A stretch of DNA of 58,538 bases from Borrelia puertoricensis (GCF_023035875.1 NZ_CP075387.1:1-58538); one strand, 5' to 3'; positions 32,858 through 43,455 are shown, counted from the first letter of the stretch. Numbers and translations are program-made. Notes: a model not told the origin generated them from the letters alone.

Positions 32858-33931
32858 ATGACAAAAAATAAAGTTAAAAATACAAAAACCAAAATGCGCA
32901 GATCAGTTAAGAAACTGGGTAAACAAAAGATAAAAGTAACAGATATAAGAGTAAATAATCAAGCTTTAGTAACTGATGAGAATCAAGCAAGGGTAAACTT
33001 TCTAAAATCTCTATACAGTCTACGTATGAATTTAAGTGGTGTTGCTAAGAATCTTAATGGATATGGGTATAAATATCAAAATTTCAATGAGATAATCAGA
33101 GAGATAAAGAATGTTATAAAGAGTAACAATTTAGATATTGATTTCCTGCAATGTCCAACATTTAAAGTTGTGGGAAATAATACAATTAATGTTATTACAA
33201 CAACATTTTACAGTCCAAGTAGTGGGTATAGCGAGTCATTTGATACTCCAATTTACACAGAAGAATTTTCTTCTCTAGGGGCAAAGAATCAAAATACTTT
33301 ATCGCAACTTGTAGGTTCATGCATAACATATCATAAAAGATATGCTCTTGTAGGATACCTATCAATAGAGAGTGAAGTTGACACCGATGCTAGTTCATTG
33401 GAGCATATTCAAGGAGCTAATGAGGAATTAGCCAGTAGTGTAAATGTTCCACTTGTAAATTCTCTAAAGAGAGATAAAACTGTTAATACTAAAAGAGTAA
33501 CTAAAGGTGAAACAAAACAGCCACCTGTAAGTCACAAATCTGTAACTAGTCTTGATAAGCTGCCTAAACGTATACCCGTTAAGTATCATTATTACCAAAA
33601 TTTACTTCAAGCATCTAAAAGAATGCATTCGGTATTAGATCATACACCTTTTGATAGTTTAGAAACAATAGATAAGTTTTTACTGCAATTAAATAATGCT
33701 GATGATTCGAGTATACTTGAGTTTTTTGAAACTAAACCAGAGCTTAAGACTATAGATTATTGGAGAGATCTTATAAATAGTTATTTAAAGAGAACAAAGT
33801 CTGATCCAGAAGTAATTGAAGGTTTTTCTAAATTTTTAGCCTGCAGAGAGTCAAAATATGGCCAGAGTCCACTCAAATTATTTGGATATATAGCTAGTGA
33901 TGATAATTTTGGATATCTATGTAATAATTAA
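32858..33931 (+). CDS. erf: ERF-family single-strand DNA annealing protein (unit 2)
   Basis: A 357-aa homologue of the protein at 3860, near-identical through the ERF domain (GSCITYHKRYAL, then DTDAS). It has a longer linker after the domain (about 16 extra residues around NVPLVNSLKRDK) and a different first ~6 residues. SD GGAG lies 8 nt before the ATG. Gene and promoter belong with the unit 2 rep-par cassette. Confidence 0.88.
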   Translation: MTKNKVKNTKTKMRRSVKKLGKQKIKVTDIRVNNQALVTDENQARVNFLKSLYSLRMNLSGVAKNLNGYGYKYQNFNEIIREIKNVIKSNNLDIDFLQCPTFKVVGNNTINVITTTFYSPSSGYSESFDTPIYTEEFSSLGAKNQNTLSQLVGSCITYHKRYALVGYLSIESEVDTDASSLEHIQGANEELASSVNVPLVNSLKRDKTVNTKRVTKGETKQPPVSHKSVTSLDKLPKRIPVKYHYYQNLLQASKRMHSVLDHTPFDSLETIDKFLLQLNNADDSSILEFFETKPELKTIDYWRDLINSYLKRTKSDPEVIEGFSKFLACRESKYGQSPLKLFGYIASDDNFGYLCNN

Positions 33932-33951
33932 GTATAATCTCTATTCCATTT

Positions 33952-33986
33952 AAAGAGAGGCCTTAAGATAAAAACCTCTCTTTTTT
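33952..33986. terminator. Terminator between ERF and the virion operon (unit 2)
   Basis: Same hairpin as in unit 1: arms 33952-33960 and 33975-33983, then a T-run, between convergent genes. Confidence 0.75.
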
Positions 33987-33988
33987 AT

Positions 33989-34342
33989 TTAATTTTGTAA
34001 TTTTGAATATTTCCTATACACCATTTGGACAATGGGTTTAGTTATACTGATATATTCTTGAAACAAATTGATGTTAAACATTAAATTATCAATTGTACTC
34101 TCATATTTCAGTGTTGATGCGTCAAAATAAGTAAACTTAGGATACTTTGGGTCATTAACCTTTTTCTTTGTTCTAGTTAAGAATACTTGTAAGTACATAA
34201 CATAATCAGATAACTTAGCTTCATAGACACTAAGTTCTTTAATAGTGTGTGTTTTAGGTGGTGTTGGTTCTTCAGTTAGTGATGCTATGGATGTACATGA
34301 GAGAATAAGTGTTGAGAGGGTCAATTTTATAAATTTGCTCAA
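33989..34342 (-). CDS. Small lipoprotein at the end of the lysis cluster (unit 2)
   Basis: A 117-aa protein identical to the copy at 4931, with the lipobox cysteine at residue 16. Last gene of the unit 2 late operon. Confidence 0.8.
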   Translation of the reverse strand: MSKFIKLTLSTLILSCTSIASLTEEPTPPKTHTIKELSVYEAKLSDYVMYLQVFLTRTKKKVNDPKYPKFTYFDASTLKYESTIDNLMFNINLFQEYISITKPIVQMVYRKYSKLQN

Positions 34343-34343
34343 A

Positions 34344-34679
34344 TTATGCCTCCTTTAACATTTTGATGTAAGTACTCATTATCTTGTTACGTTTAGCTCT
34401 AAGTTGAGATGTGTATTTTGAAAGCTCATCAGAGTCAATAGAATTTTCTATAATTTCAATGTTAATCCTTAGTATCTCCTCAATTTCAGAAAGTAGTTTA
34501 ATAGCCTCCCTCCCTTCCATTTGGTATATGCTAGCCTCATATAGAGCGTAAAAATAATTAACCACTTTAGTAAAAATGTTGATGTAAGTAGCAGTATTTT
34601 TCCCGTGATGATTATTTTTAATAATTTCGGTAAAGTTATTTAAAATATCAACACTTAATTTAGCAGTGCTTAATTTCAT
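34344..34679 (-). CDS. blyB: BlyB-like holin accessory protein (unit 2)
   Basis: 111 aa, identical to the unit 1 copy; overlaps blyA by 4 nt. Confidence 0.88.
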   Translation of the reverse strand: MKLSTAKLSVDILNNFTEIIKNNHHGKNTATYINIFTKVVNYFYALYEASIYQMEGREAIKLLSEIEEILRINIEIIENSIDSDELSKYTSQLRAKRNKIMSTYIKMLKEA

Positions 34680-34873
34680 AAGTCTTCTCCTTTATCTGTG
34701 TCTTTAACACGTGTTTTTATCTTACTAGCTAAAATAGTTAGTATATCTTTAATTGCTGGCTTGAAAATCAGCCCAAGACTTAAGATAAATGCAGCAATAA
34801 TAACTAACTTAACTTCATTGATGTTAATTAGTTGAAGTAAAAAATTTAATAAATTATTATCAAGTTCATTCAA
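34676..34873 (-). CDS. blyA: BlyA-like holin (unit 2)
   Basis: 65 aa, identical to the unit 1 holin, one hydrophobic segment at ~21-45. Confidence 0.88.
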   Translation of the reverse strand: MNELDNNLLNFLLQLININEVKLVIIAAFILSLGLIFKPAIKDILTILASKIKTRVKDTDKGEDL

Positions 34874-34956
34874 TTTGTCTCTCCTTTAATTTAATTTGGT
34901 AGATACAACTATATATCAATATATCAAAAACTAAGGTAAAAAATACAAATAAAAAA

Positions 34957-35874
34957 TTATAGCTTCACAAGTAAAGGAGAGCCACTCACATTCTTTTGCA
35001 TATACCAACCCTCTAAAATATTTCCATTAAAACCTGTACCGCCGTGTACACTTGCAAGCCTAAATAGGGTTCGTTTTGAAGAATAGCTATATTTTATGCT
35101 TACTTCTTTGTTAGATTGAGCAGTTGAATTAGAGATTGCATCAACTTTTACAATTAAATATATAGGAGTATCATCATATGAACTGTCTGTTTGTATAATA
35201 ATTTCTTCATGGTTAGATGTGGATGTGGATCCAAGTTTAAAAACATAACGTCCATATTTTAAACTAGACATGTACACAGTGTTTCTATAATAATCGTCAC
35301 TACTATTATAACTAGTTGCTCTTATTGTAGTAGTACTACTTACACTAAAACTATTACTAATACCAGTTAGATATTCTTGTACTGGGATTTTCTTTAAACT
35401 AGAGTAGTAAAGTCCTATAAGGTAATGACTTTTGCTTAAATTATCTTCAGGTAAGTTAGATTCAAATTTATTTGTAACTTTACTTATAATACTGTCCATA
35501 ACACTAGATTCATTATTGTTAAGTTTTTCTACAACTTTACTATATGTCTTTGAAATACTACTAGAGTCATCATTTAAAAATTTGGTAAGTACTTGACTAT
35601 AAACTTGGTTTATAAAGTTGGAGTCACCTAGTAATTCATTGGCAATTAGTGTTTTGATAACTTGTTTGAAATCATTCTTTCGATCGCCATCATCAATAAA
35701 TATTTTTGTATGTAAGTCTTTATGGAAGTTATCAAGAGTAATGGCATGACAACTAGAAAACCCATCATCTAGAACCAAAAGATTAGTAGGTTCAAGTTTG
35801 GTTACTTTATTTAGATTTTTAATCTCAATTGTATCATCGTGTTTTACAACACTCTCTTGTGCTTGAGTTGACAT
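34957..35874 (-). CDS. DUF685 protein, probable tail fibre (unit 2)
   Basis: 305 aa; one residue difference from unit 1 was seen (RLAS in place of RLSS near residue 274). A second version of a host-contact protein is therefore not present; both halves would give the same fibre. Confidence 0.75.
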   Translation of the reverse strand: MSTQAQESVVKHDDTIEIKNLNKVTKLEPTNLLVLDDGFSSCHAITLDNFHKDLHTKIFIDDGDRKNDFKQVIKTLIANELLGDSNFINQVYSQVLTKFLNDDSSSISKTYSKVVEKLNNNESSVMDSIISKVTNKFESNLPEDNLSKSHYLIGLYYSSLKKIPVQEYLTGISNSFSVSSTTTIRATSYNSSDDYYRNTVYMSSLKYGRYVFKLGSTSTSNHEEIIIQTDSSYDDTPIYLIVKVDAISNSTAQSNKEVSIKYSYSSKRTLFRLASVHGGTGFNGNILEGWYMQKNVSGSPLLVKL

Positions 35875-35891
35875 AAAATCTCCTTAAATTA

Positions 35892-36497
35892 TTATCCTTT
35901 AAATTCTCTGACGAACTTACCCTCATGGTTTTGTATCTTAAGTACCCTTCCAATGGGAATCAGTTTTTTGATAAATGCATAAATTGAATGCTCATATCCT
36001 TTAGGAAGCAAGGTCATAGTCCAAGCTTTTTTAAAGATTTGCCCATTCTCTTTAGTCCTGAATATAATTTTTTTATATGGGGTGGCTTTTGGAGTACTAC
36101 CTACAATAAATACGATAACATTAGTTTTAATATGACTCTTAAGTTTGATATTAATAACACCAGGTTCTAAGGTAGTAGGCACAATATCAACATTAAGAAA
36201 AGCCTTAAATAGTTTTATAAATGATTCATGTGTTCCAATATGACGTAGAGCAAACAGCACACTATCAATATTTTTAGCAAGTGTGTCAAGTGTTTGGTTG
36301 GTTGAGTAAATAATTTGTAGTATATCAGATAACCAAAACGCTATGAATCTTGAATTTAAATGCTCGCTAGCATGAGTATCTTCAAAATTAGCAATAAGCT
36401 CTTTAATTTCTTTTATGATTTTATTTATAAACACCAGTTCAGTATTTATTATTTTTTCAACTTGGGTGTCTTTAAGAAATGTAGGTATATTTACCAT
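35892..36497 (-). CDS. DUF735 tail protein, P2 gpI-like (unit 2)
   Basis: 201 aa, identical in protein to the unit 1 copy; baseplate periphery role inferred from the HIGTHESFIKLFKAFL element and position. Confidence 0.75.
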   Translation of the reverse strand: MVNIPTFLKDTQVEKIINTELVFINKIIKEIKELIANFEDTHASEHLNSRFIAFWLSDILQIIYSTNQTLDTLAKNIDSVLFALRHIGTHESFIKLFKAFLNVDIVPTTLEPGVINIKLKSHIKTNVIVFIVGSTPKATPYKKIIFRTKENGQIFKKAWTMTLLPKGYEHSIYAFIKKLIPIGRVLKIQNHEGKFVREFKG

Positions 36498-36512
36498 AAT
36501 CTATCCTTTTTT

Positions 36513-37394
36513 TTATGAAGAGATATCAATTAGCAAGCGATCAGCATTAAAGTTGAGATCTAAAATTTCATTTGCTTGAATTTGAATATTCTCATTTTGC
36601 TTGAACTCACTTGTATTAATATCAGTAATTTTTACCTCCAGGTTATCTTTTATAGCAATGGAGATGTCAATGCAATGAACACCTTTAATTTCATTAACAG
36701 GAGCAAAGAAATCTTGATATTCAAAACTGATTCCCATATCTGTGTAGTTATTATTTTTAATTCGAGTATAAATTTCTCTAATTTTAGAGTCAATGTTCAA
36801 ATATATGTGATTTTCAAGATTGACTTTGTATTTACTCTTAAGATATGCGTACTTGCGTTTGCCAATTGATACTTTGTAATCAATTTTTTGGTTTTGGCTA
36901 TTAATTCCATCTATGAGAATATCGCCTTCAAAAACTGTACCAACAGGACATGTAAGATAAAGTGTCTCCCAAATTAATGCTTTAAGATTAGAGTTTGTAA
37001 TTTGACTCTTATCTTCACTCATCATCAAGTCATCTAATATTAGGTAAATACTAGCCTTTCCGGCTGTGCTTTTAATATTGACATTACTAATTCCATTAAG
37101 ATTTAGTAATGCACTCTTTATAGCATCATAGGTAGTACTTTTAATGCTTATATGTTTTTGTATCTCTCTCCAATAAGGAGCATCTGGTTTAAGAAGAGAG
37201 AATAATTTGTTAACCTCACCTATAAGTTCATATTCTTTTATTGCAAGTGAGCTTGCAATGATATTGTAAATTGATGTGGGGTCATTATTAATTGTAATTC
37301 CATACATGTCTTTTAAATATTCACGTTTGGTATTAATTATTTGTTGTATATCCTGTTTTAAAGTTCCAAAGTCAGGATCAAAGAGAATACTCAT
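36513..37394 (-). CDS. DUF276 baseplate J-like protein (unit 2)
   Basis: 293 aa, identical in protein to unit 1; the ATG at 37394 overlaps the stop of the gp25-like gene (ATGA). Confidence 0.8.
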   Translation of the reverse strand: MSILFDPDFGTLKQDIQQIINTKREYLKDMYGITINNDPTSIYNIIASSLAIKEYELIGEVNKLFSLLKPDAPYWREIQKHISIKSTTYDAIKSALLNLNGISNVNIKSTAGKASIYLILDDLMMSEDKSQITNSNLKALIWETLYLTCPVGTVFEGDILIDGINSQNQKIDYKVSIGKRKYAYLKSKYKVNLENHIYLNIDSKIREIYTRIKNNNYTDMGISFEYQDFFAPVNEIKGVHCIDISIAIKDNLEVKITDINTSEFKQNENIQIQANEILDLNFNADRLLIDISS

Positions 37395-37723
37395 ATGCAA
37401 ATCTCCATATCTAGGGTGTCGTTTGCAAATTCAAATGTAATGTTTAATTTTTTATTTATAATCGTTGTTTCAATGTTGATAGCGTCAATCTTTAGGTCTT
37501 GTATAATATTTGAAAGGTAAGTTTTAATTTGTGTTAAAGAGCTTACCTTAGCAAATCTTAAAGCTAAATCATAATCAAATCCCCAATTAGGAGCATTTTT
37601 AATACTACCCTTTGGAGTTTTAAGGAAAATAAATAAACGTTGCTTTTGTTCGTTTATTCCATTAATTAATGCTAAGTCCTCATTAAAGACAGAATTAAAT
37701 TGATTGTCAATTTGTAAATCCAA
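37391..37723 (-). CDS. gp25/W-like baseplate wedge protein (unit 2)
   Basis: 110 aa, identical to unit 1 (LKTPKGSIKNAPNWG signature). Confidence 0.75.
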   Translation of the reverse strand: MDLQIDNQFNSVFNEDLALINGINEQKQRLFIFLKTPKGSIKNAPNWGFDYDLALRFAKVSSLTQIKTYLSNIIQDLKIDAINIETTIINKKLNITFEFANDTLDMEICI

Positions 37724-37770
37724 TGTCTAACCCTCAAGTTAGCAAGTATATTGTTTAATTTAACAAAAAC

Positions 37771-38313
37771 CTATTTAAGTAACATATTTATCTTAGTTGT
37801 AATCTTTGTAAGATTACTGTAAAAACTAGGATCAACGACTGATTGTCCAGTAACCCTTAAATTGTATAGACAAGAGACAATCTCTTCTAGTACTGCCTTT
37901 AAACTTGTATTATTAGCTTTAATGTCTATTGGGTGTTGTATGTCAATTGCAAAGTCATTAACTTTGATAGTAGCATTTTGCATATTAATAGGCTTTAGAA
38001 TATAGAAATAGTTTTTATCAAAATAATTATCATCATCCTCATTAAAAAGGTTAATACTACTTTGAAGAAGGATAACACTCTCACCTTCGCTAAGATTAAA
38101 GTGCATATTTGATATATTTCGTGTTTTAATCTCTAAATCTGTCTCTCCAGAGAGTAAAACTACACCTTCTTGTGTAGAGGGGTTGAAAGATTTAATTATT
38201 CCTAGCCTAGAGATAAAGATGTTTCTGTAAATCCATAGTTTGATCTCTTCTTGTGTTAGTGCTGAACCTTTCATTTGGCTATTCATTCTGTATATTTCAT
38301 AATTCAAGTTCAT
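37771..38313 (-). CDS. DUF777 baseplate spike/gpV-like protein (unit 2)
   Basis: 180 aa, identical to unit 1; OB-like spike domain at ~38-85. Confidence 0.75.
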   Translation of the reverse strand: MNLNYEIYRMNSQMKGSALTQEEIKLWIYRNIFISRLGIIKSFNPSTQEGVVLLSGETDLEIKTRNISNMHFNLSEGESVILLQSSINLFNEDDDNYFDKNYFYILKPINMQNATIKVNDFAIDIQHPIDIKANNTSLKAVLEEIVSCLYNLRVTGQSVVDPSFYSNLTKITTKINMLLK

Positions 38314-38315
38314 AT

Positions 38316-39311
38316 TTATTTAGCTTCTCCTTTGATATTTAAATAATTAGAGTCATCATAAAGCTTCAAGGTAAGTGAGCACTCACCAGTATTGCTTAAA
38401 GCAGCACTAGTCTCTATAATGCTACTCTTAACTTCACTCCCCAGAGAGTCTAGAAATTTGACCCTATCACCAACTTTTAGTTTGTGTGTATACATAATCT
38501 TGGCATTCCAATATATAAGTCTTATATTGCGGGTACTTCCGATAGCAATTTCTTGTTGCGGGATAAAGTGAAGACCAAAATCTTCAAGTAGTAAATAATT
38601 TGTATGTCCAGCTTCAGGTGTTGCGTTAGTAAAGATATAATTACACTCAACATGCTCAAGTCCTAGAGTTGATTCTTTAATAATTTGTCTTTGATCTTTA
38701 GGTATAATATCTGTTCTAACACTTTGAACATACTTTTTAGTTATCTTTTCAATAAACTCAAGAGGAGTATTTGCACAAAAACTCTCATCTATAATTTTTG
38801 TTCTATCAGCATAACTCATATTGATTATATGTCTATTAGGAAATGCTATAGAGATGGCATTCTCTACACTCATGCCTTGAAATTGATTTATGTCAAGTTT
38901 GCGATTGAAATAATTACTTTTTGTTGACAGATGAACTTCAAGATCAACACTAAAATCACCAGTATCATAATCAGTACTCATAGGAACACCTAAATACCCT
39001 GACATAATAAAATCATAATCTCTAGAGTCAGCAAATTTTTTATAAAATATCTTTACAATATCTCCTTCATTTACATTACGAGTAAAATCAAGAGATAAGT
39101 TCCAAAGAGTTAGCTTGCTTCTCTTTGCACACACATAATTATTGCTTGAGTAAATATCAGATATTGATATGTCAATGTGTATACCGTCTTCAGTTTTAAT
39201 TATGATTTTAGGTTTTTCTTCTGATGTGCTAGTTTGACTTAGGTTATAAAATTCGATTTTAAAGTCGTATTTGATAAGCCTGAGATCCATTTCCTTATCC
39301 TTTATATACAT
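38316..39311 (-). CDS. DUF693 tail hub-like protein (unit 2)
   Basis: 331 aa, identical to unit 1; overlaps the DUF792 gene by 17 nt. Confidence 0.75.
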   Translation of the reverse strand: MYIKDKEMDLRLIKYDFKIEFYNLSQTSTSEEKPKIIIKTEDGIHIDISISDIYSSNNYVCAKRSKLTLWNLSLDFTRNVNEGDIVKIFYKKFADSRDYDFIMSGYLGVPMSTDYDTGDFSVDLEVHLSTKSNYFNRKLDINQFQGMSVENAISIAFPNRHIINMSYADRTKIIDESFCANTPLEFIEKITKKYVQSVRTDIIPKDQRQIIKESTLGLEHVECNYIFTNATPEAGHTNYLLLEDFGLHFIPQQEIAIGSTRNIRLIYWNAKIMYTHKLKVGDRVKFLDSLGSEVKSSIIETSAALSNTGECSLTLKLYDDSNYLNIKGEAK

Positions 39312-39930
39312 TAAATGTTTTAAGAACTTCTAATGTGAGACTAATTTCAACCTCATCAAGGTATACTGTGTCTTTAAGGGTAAGAGATGTAATTGCAACT
39401 ATGCTTCTAAACCCTAGAGTTGGGCTGTAGAGGCTAAATGGTACACTCTCTTGCACTCTGTTAACCAGTTGTTGTTTTGCTAAATTACTAGTATGAGGAA
39501 AAATTAACTTTCCAAAAGCCGTACTGGTTGAAAAATTAAGCAGTTCCTTATAAGCACTAGTTAATACAGCATTATTTAGTGTGATAACTTCGCCAGTAAA
39601 AGTTGGATTGTAGCTTACATATTCAGCTTTACGTGTATAATAGTCAATTACAGGACGTTTTGAACATGTTGTGGTGTAAGTTGTGCTAATTAGTTCACTT
39701 TTAGGTAAAATGAAGAACCCTTGAGGGACATATCCAAGTCCTTTAAAGTCCATCCTTGGACATAAACTTAAGAAATTATATGCCATAAACACAGTAGAGA
39801 TTTCATTAAATGTTTCTTTAAGAATATTTGTTATTTGTGATGGTGTAAGATTTAAAGGGTCTAGGGTTGCCTTTAGGGGTGCTGTGTCTTTGTATTTATA
39901 AGTAAAATCAGTTGTAAATTGTGATATCAT
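39295..39930 (-). CDS. DUF792 tail protein (unit 2)
   Basis: 211 aa, identical to unit 1; tube-baseplate junction role inferred from position. Confidence 0.7.
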   Translation of the reverse strand: MISQFTTDFTYKYKDTAPLKATLDPLNLTPSQITNILKETFNEISTVFMAYNFLSLCPRMDFKGLGYVPQGFFILPKSELISTTYTTTCSKRPVIDYYTRKAEYVSYNPTFTGEVITLNNAVLTSAYKELLNFSTSTAFGKLIFPHTSNLAKQQLVNRVQESVPFSLYSPTLGFRSIVAITSLTLKDTVYLDEVEISLTLEVLKTFNVYKG

Positions 39931-39934
39931 ATAT

Positions 39935-41210
39935 TTAAGGTGTCCTTATACTTGAATCTTCTTCTGTTTTAAGTTTATCAAGACTCTTACCACCATCTCC
40001 GCCTAAAAATTTAGGAAGTATTGCTTTAAGTCTTGCAATTAATGCGTCTAGAGAAAAAAATACTTTTAATGCCCTTTATTAAAGGGTCGGTAACATGTGT
40101 TTGAAAATTAAACGTTAAAGCCCAATCGAGTATTTTGTTTAAAGAAGTAACTAACGGTTCTAATACCTTGGCAGTAAGTTTTGAACCTGTGTCATTAAGC
40201 TTTTCTAAGCTACTTTTAGCCTCTTCGCTCGAGCTTGAGTAAGTAGGAAATTTAAGTGAGTTCCAATCGTTAATTACTTCCTTTAGTTTATGACTTCTGT
40301 AATCAAGGGCCTGGCCTGGTGCTAGTATGTCATATTCCATTGCGGCTCGTTCATTATATTTACCAGTAAACTCTTTAAATGAGCTCATAATGTCATAAAG
40401 AGGACCGCTTTTACCTTGCAAGAATTCTACTACTGCTTTGGTAGCCGAGTTAGTATCATCAACAACCCCAGTAGATTTAAGCTTTGCAGCAAATTCTACT
40501 GCCTTTTTAAGATTACTTTCATTGTTTTGACCTAAAAATACAAGTTCTTTTCTAATTATCCCAGCCAAGTTTAGGAAATCTTCTCTCTCTAAATCCCTTT
40601 CAAATCCGGAAATTCCTTTAAGCATACCACTTAGTGATTTCTTCTCACCTTCTGTAAATACTTTTGAAGTAATTGAATGTGTTTTACTTAATTTTGCATT
40701 GTCTTCTAAAGATTTCTTAGCATAACTAAATATTCCCGAAGCACCACTACTAACAGCATTTCCAAGAGCAGTCCCAGCAGCGATTTTTAAAATACTAGCG
40801 CCTTTAAGAATACTACTTTGAACGGTTTTGTTAAGTGCTATTTCTTTGTGCCCTCCACGTTTCAAATCTTCATATTCTAGTCGTCTTAGCTCTTTAGTTG
40901 ACATTAAGGAATGCTTGAATGCTTTTCGCCTAGCGTTTTCAAATGTGTATCCAAGCTTAATGAGTTTTTTAGTCTCACTGAGTCTAAACTTTTCTACACC
41001 CTCCCTTAAACGTTCATATTTGTTTTGTTTAGATAGTTCACGTTTCTTCTCATATAAATTGTGTTTTAATATATCCTTAGTACTCTTTAGATGTGATCGC
41101 TTAGGTTTAATTAAACGTTCTAGTTTAGAAATGTCGCTCTCTAAAGATTTGCGAGTTGATGCGTGATCAAGTACACCTTTAAATTTAATTGTAAATTTTG
41201 TTGTGTTCAT
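39935..41210 (-). pseudogene. DUF759 tape measure gene with C-terminal frameshift (unit 2)
   Basis: Same gene as 10877-12151, but the A6 run there (10996-11001) is A7 here (40054-40060). The frame shifts after residue ~382 and ends at 40026, giving 394 aa with a wrong end (KSIFFSRR...) in place of the last ~42 residues. The tape measure C-terminus normally contacts the baseplate hub, so loss of function is likely. The change lies in a homopolymer, so sequencing error or polymerase slippage restoring some product remain possible. Confidence 0.75.
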
Positions 41211-41443
41211 AATACACCTTTACTAAGGAACATTTCAAATATTTGCTTTTCAAGTTTAAGTTCAGATATTTTGTTAACTTCCATTAAATCTTTATAATTT
41301 AGTGTTTTGACGTCATTTAAAGTGCAAACACCCATGATAATTGGAAAGAAATATTTGTTTTGTTTTATCTCTTCAAGTAGCTTAAAATATTCAAGCTTAG
41401 TTTCATGTAATACTTGTATATACTCATTACTACTGCTTTTCAT
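41207..41443 (-). CDS. DUF1322 small tail assembly protein (unit 2)
   Basis: 78 aa, identical to unit 1; overlaps the tape measure start by 4 nt. Confidence 0.7.
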   Translation of the reverse strand: MKSSSNEYIQVLHETKLEYFKLLEEIKQNKYFFPIIMGVCTLNDVKTLNYKDLMEVNKISELKLEKQIFEMFLSKGVL

Positions 41444-41459
41444 AAATTTTAAATACCTT

Positions 41460-41882
41460 CTATATTTTGATATTTTGTATTATCTCTTCATAATTCCAAC
41501 TATCATCAATGTAATCAAATTGTATAAAGCCACTAGTATTATTTAGATAATGACTTAAGTAAACTAAATTTGGTCTCTTAAAGTCAGGATCTGATTTGAA
41601 TGTATCAAACTGAATTGAGTAAAGTATGGCTTGAAGATATTCTTTATAGTAAGTAATGTACTCTCTATTTTCATTTAAGATAAGATAAAATTCATCTAAA
41701 AAGCCAGGTTTAATCATTAAATTAGTAATTTCGTTTAAGTATTTAATTTCATTTAGTTTATGTATGCCTTCACTTTGTGAAAATCCTAATATAGAGTCCC
41801 ACTTGTAAACAGGAAGTACTCTAACTTCAAATGTATGCGTCTTACTTTTAGTTAAAATATTCATTTTGTAACGTGTAATCAC
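41460..41882 (-). CDS. DUF1473 tail assembly protein (unit 2)
   Basis: 140 aa, identical to unit 1. Confidence 0.7.
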   Translation of the reverse strand: MITRYKMNILTKSKTHTFEVRVLPVYKWDSILGFSQSEGIHKLNEIKYLNEITNLMIKPGFLDEFYLILNENREYITYYKEYLQAILYSIQFDTFKSDPDFKRPNLVYLSHYLNNTSGFIQFDYIDDSWNYEEIIQNIKI

Positions 41883-41904
41883 AAATCCTCCTTAATTATT
41901 AAAT

Positions 41905-42324
41905 TTAATTGTCAACTGTGCATCCAACAGCTCTTATCTCAAAAGTAACTTTTTCAGCTTCAACAGAGTAACTTCTTGAAGGTTCTTCTGCAAAAAATGC
42001 AGAGTTAGATATGATTTTGATGTCTTCTAGGTCATTGAATACTAAATCTAACATTCTTTCATTTTTACTTTTGGATATGTTATAAAATTGGTCTTTTGAA
42101 AGCTTTGTTAGGAGTTTGTAATCATAAGTACCAATTGAAACCTCAATATTGAATATGAAAACAATGGTTCTAGGGTCTCTAAAGCTAACTATAGGCATTC
42201 CTCTATCTTCACTGCTAGCTACCGCTCTTGTTGTAGGTTCACTTGTAAGTTCTAACTTACCGCTTTGAATCTCATGGCCGCCAATAGAGAAAACTATGTT
42301 TCTTAAATCATAACATTGTGTCAT
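41905..42324 (-). CDS. DUF1463 tail tube protein (unit 2)
   Basis: 139 aa, identical to unit 1; follows the sheath gene by 3 nt. Confidence 0.75.
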   Translation of the reverse strand: MTQCYDLRNIVFSIGGHEIQSGKLELTSEPTTRAVASSEDRGMPIVSFRDPRTIVFIFNIEVSIGTYDYKLLTKLSKDQFYNISKSKNERMLDLVFNDLEDIKIISNSAFFAEEPSRSYSVEAEKVTFEIRAVGCTVDN

Positions 42325-42327
42325 TTC

Positions 42328-43455
42328 TTAAGTCTCCTTTAAGCTATTTAAGTAATTTTGTATATCTTGTGCTGTAATGTTTAGAAGAACTGCGTTCATA
42401 GAGTAGTTATAAGTAATCTCTACTGATAAGAAAAGCTTTAGCTCTCGTGTTGGTGATATTTGGGTTTTAAGATTAGAGTACGCAACAATTACACCCCTAT
42501 CAATGAAACGTTTAAGCATACACTCAACAGCCGCACTGTAAGCATTGTCTCGCTTACCTGAGAGTTGCAATTCTGATAATTTACTATTTTGTCTGTTATT
42601 AAAATTCCATACTCTAATAAGCTGTGATGTAAGTTCATATTTGATATAATGATAAGTGAAAATTTCATCAATTGGAGCACCTTCAAGTGTGACTCCTTCT
42701 TTAAAAGCTTTAACACCATCAAGACCAGTCTCATTAAGCAGTGCATAAAAATTAATATTCGCGTTCCTAAGTTTAGAAATTGTATCATTATCAGTAATAG
42801 GCTCCAAGCTGCTAAATTTGAGTCCATAAGGATTAGCAGCTTGAAATATGCTAGCTTCATGTAAGTATTTAGATATAAATCTTAAGTGAAGATGTGCATC
42901 ACCTTGTGAGTGGATAACAATAATTTTAGATTTAGAATTCGCACCATCTTTAAACAACTCTTTTACTTCAGATTCTTTTGTTGCAAATACAAAAAAGTGC
43001 TTATCGTCTTTAAAATGTGTATAATCATCTTTGTAAAGGGTAAGCCCATCACCACCACCACTGTTATTTACGTAGGTGTTTATAAGTACAATAAATGTAT
43101 ATCTATTGTCTTTAAGCTCTGATTTTATTGCTTTTGATTCAGTTCCTTCTTTATATATGAGTAGTTTAACTGATTTAAGTCCAGAATCACCTGCTGAGAA
43201 GAATGCTTGGATTGCTCCCTTTAAGTATTCCTTCTCTTTACCAAATTCATCATCTCCATTACTACCTTCCTTCTCAAGTACGTCAATTTGTCTCTCAAAG
43301 CTATTTATATTTAAGTTTAATATCTTAATCTTAGGCGTTGTGGTGTTAACTTTAATTTTGGAACATTTGTACACAAGTAAAGGTGTGTAGTAATTTACAT
43401 AATTTATATCTAATTTAGAATGTACCAAATTCACACTAATTGTATCTTGCGGCAT
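42328..43455 (-). CDS. DUF787 tail sheath protein (unit 2)
   Basis: 375 aa. It differs from unit 1 at about ten residues, e.g. IDVLEK for IDALEK, GSNGDD for GSNSDD, NNSGGG for NNSDGG, TDNDT for TDDDT, and LKTQISPTREL for LKIQISPTQAL. Genes on both sides are identical between units, so the sheath gene is a local divergent island. Confidence 0.78.
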   Translation of the reverse strand: MPQDTISVNLVHSKLDINYVNYYTPLLVYKCSKIKVNTTTPKIKILNLNINSFERQIDVLEKEGSNGDDEFGKEKEYLKGAIQAFFSAGDSGLKSVKLLIYKEGTESKAIKSELKDNRYTFIVLINTYVNNSGGGDGLTLYKDDYTHFKDDKHFFVFATKESEVKELFKDGANSKSKIIVIHSQGDAHLHLRFISKYLHEASIFQAANPYGLKFSSLEPITDNDTISKLRNANINFYALLNETGLDGVKAFKEGVTLEGAPIDEIFTYHYIKYELTSQLIRVWNFNNRQNSKLSELQLSGKRDNAYSAAVECMLKRFIDRGVIVAYSNLKTQISPTRELKLFLSVEITYNYSMNAVLLNITAQDIQNYLNSLKET

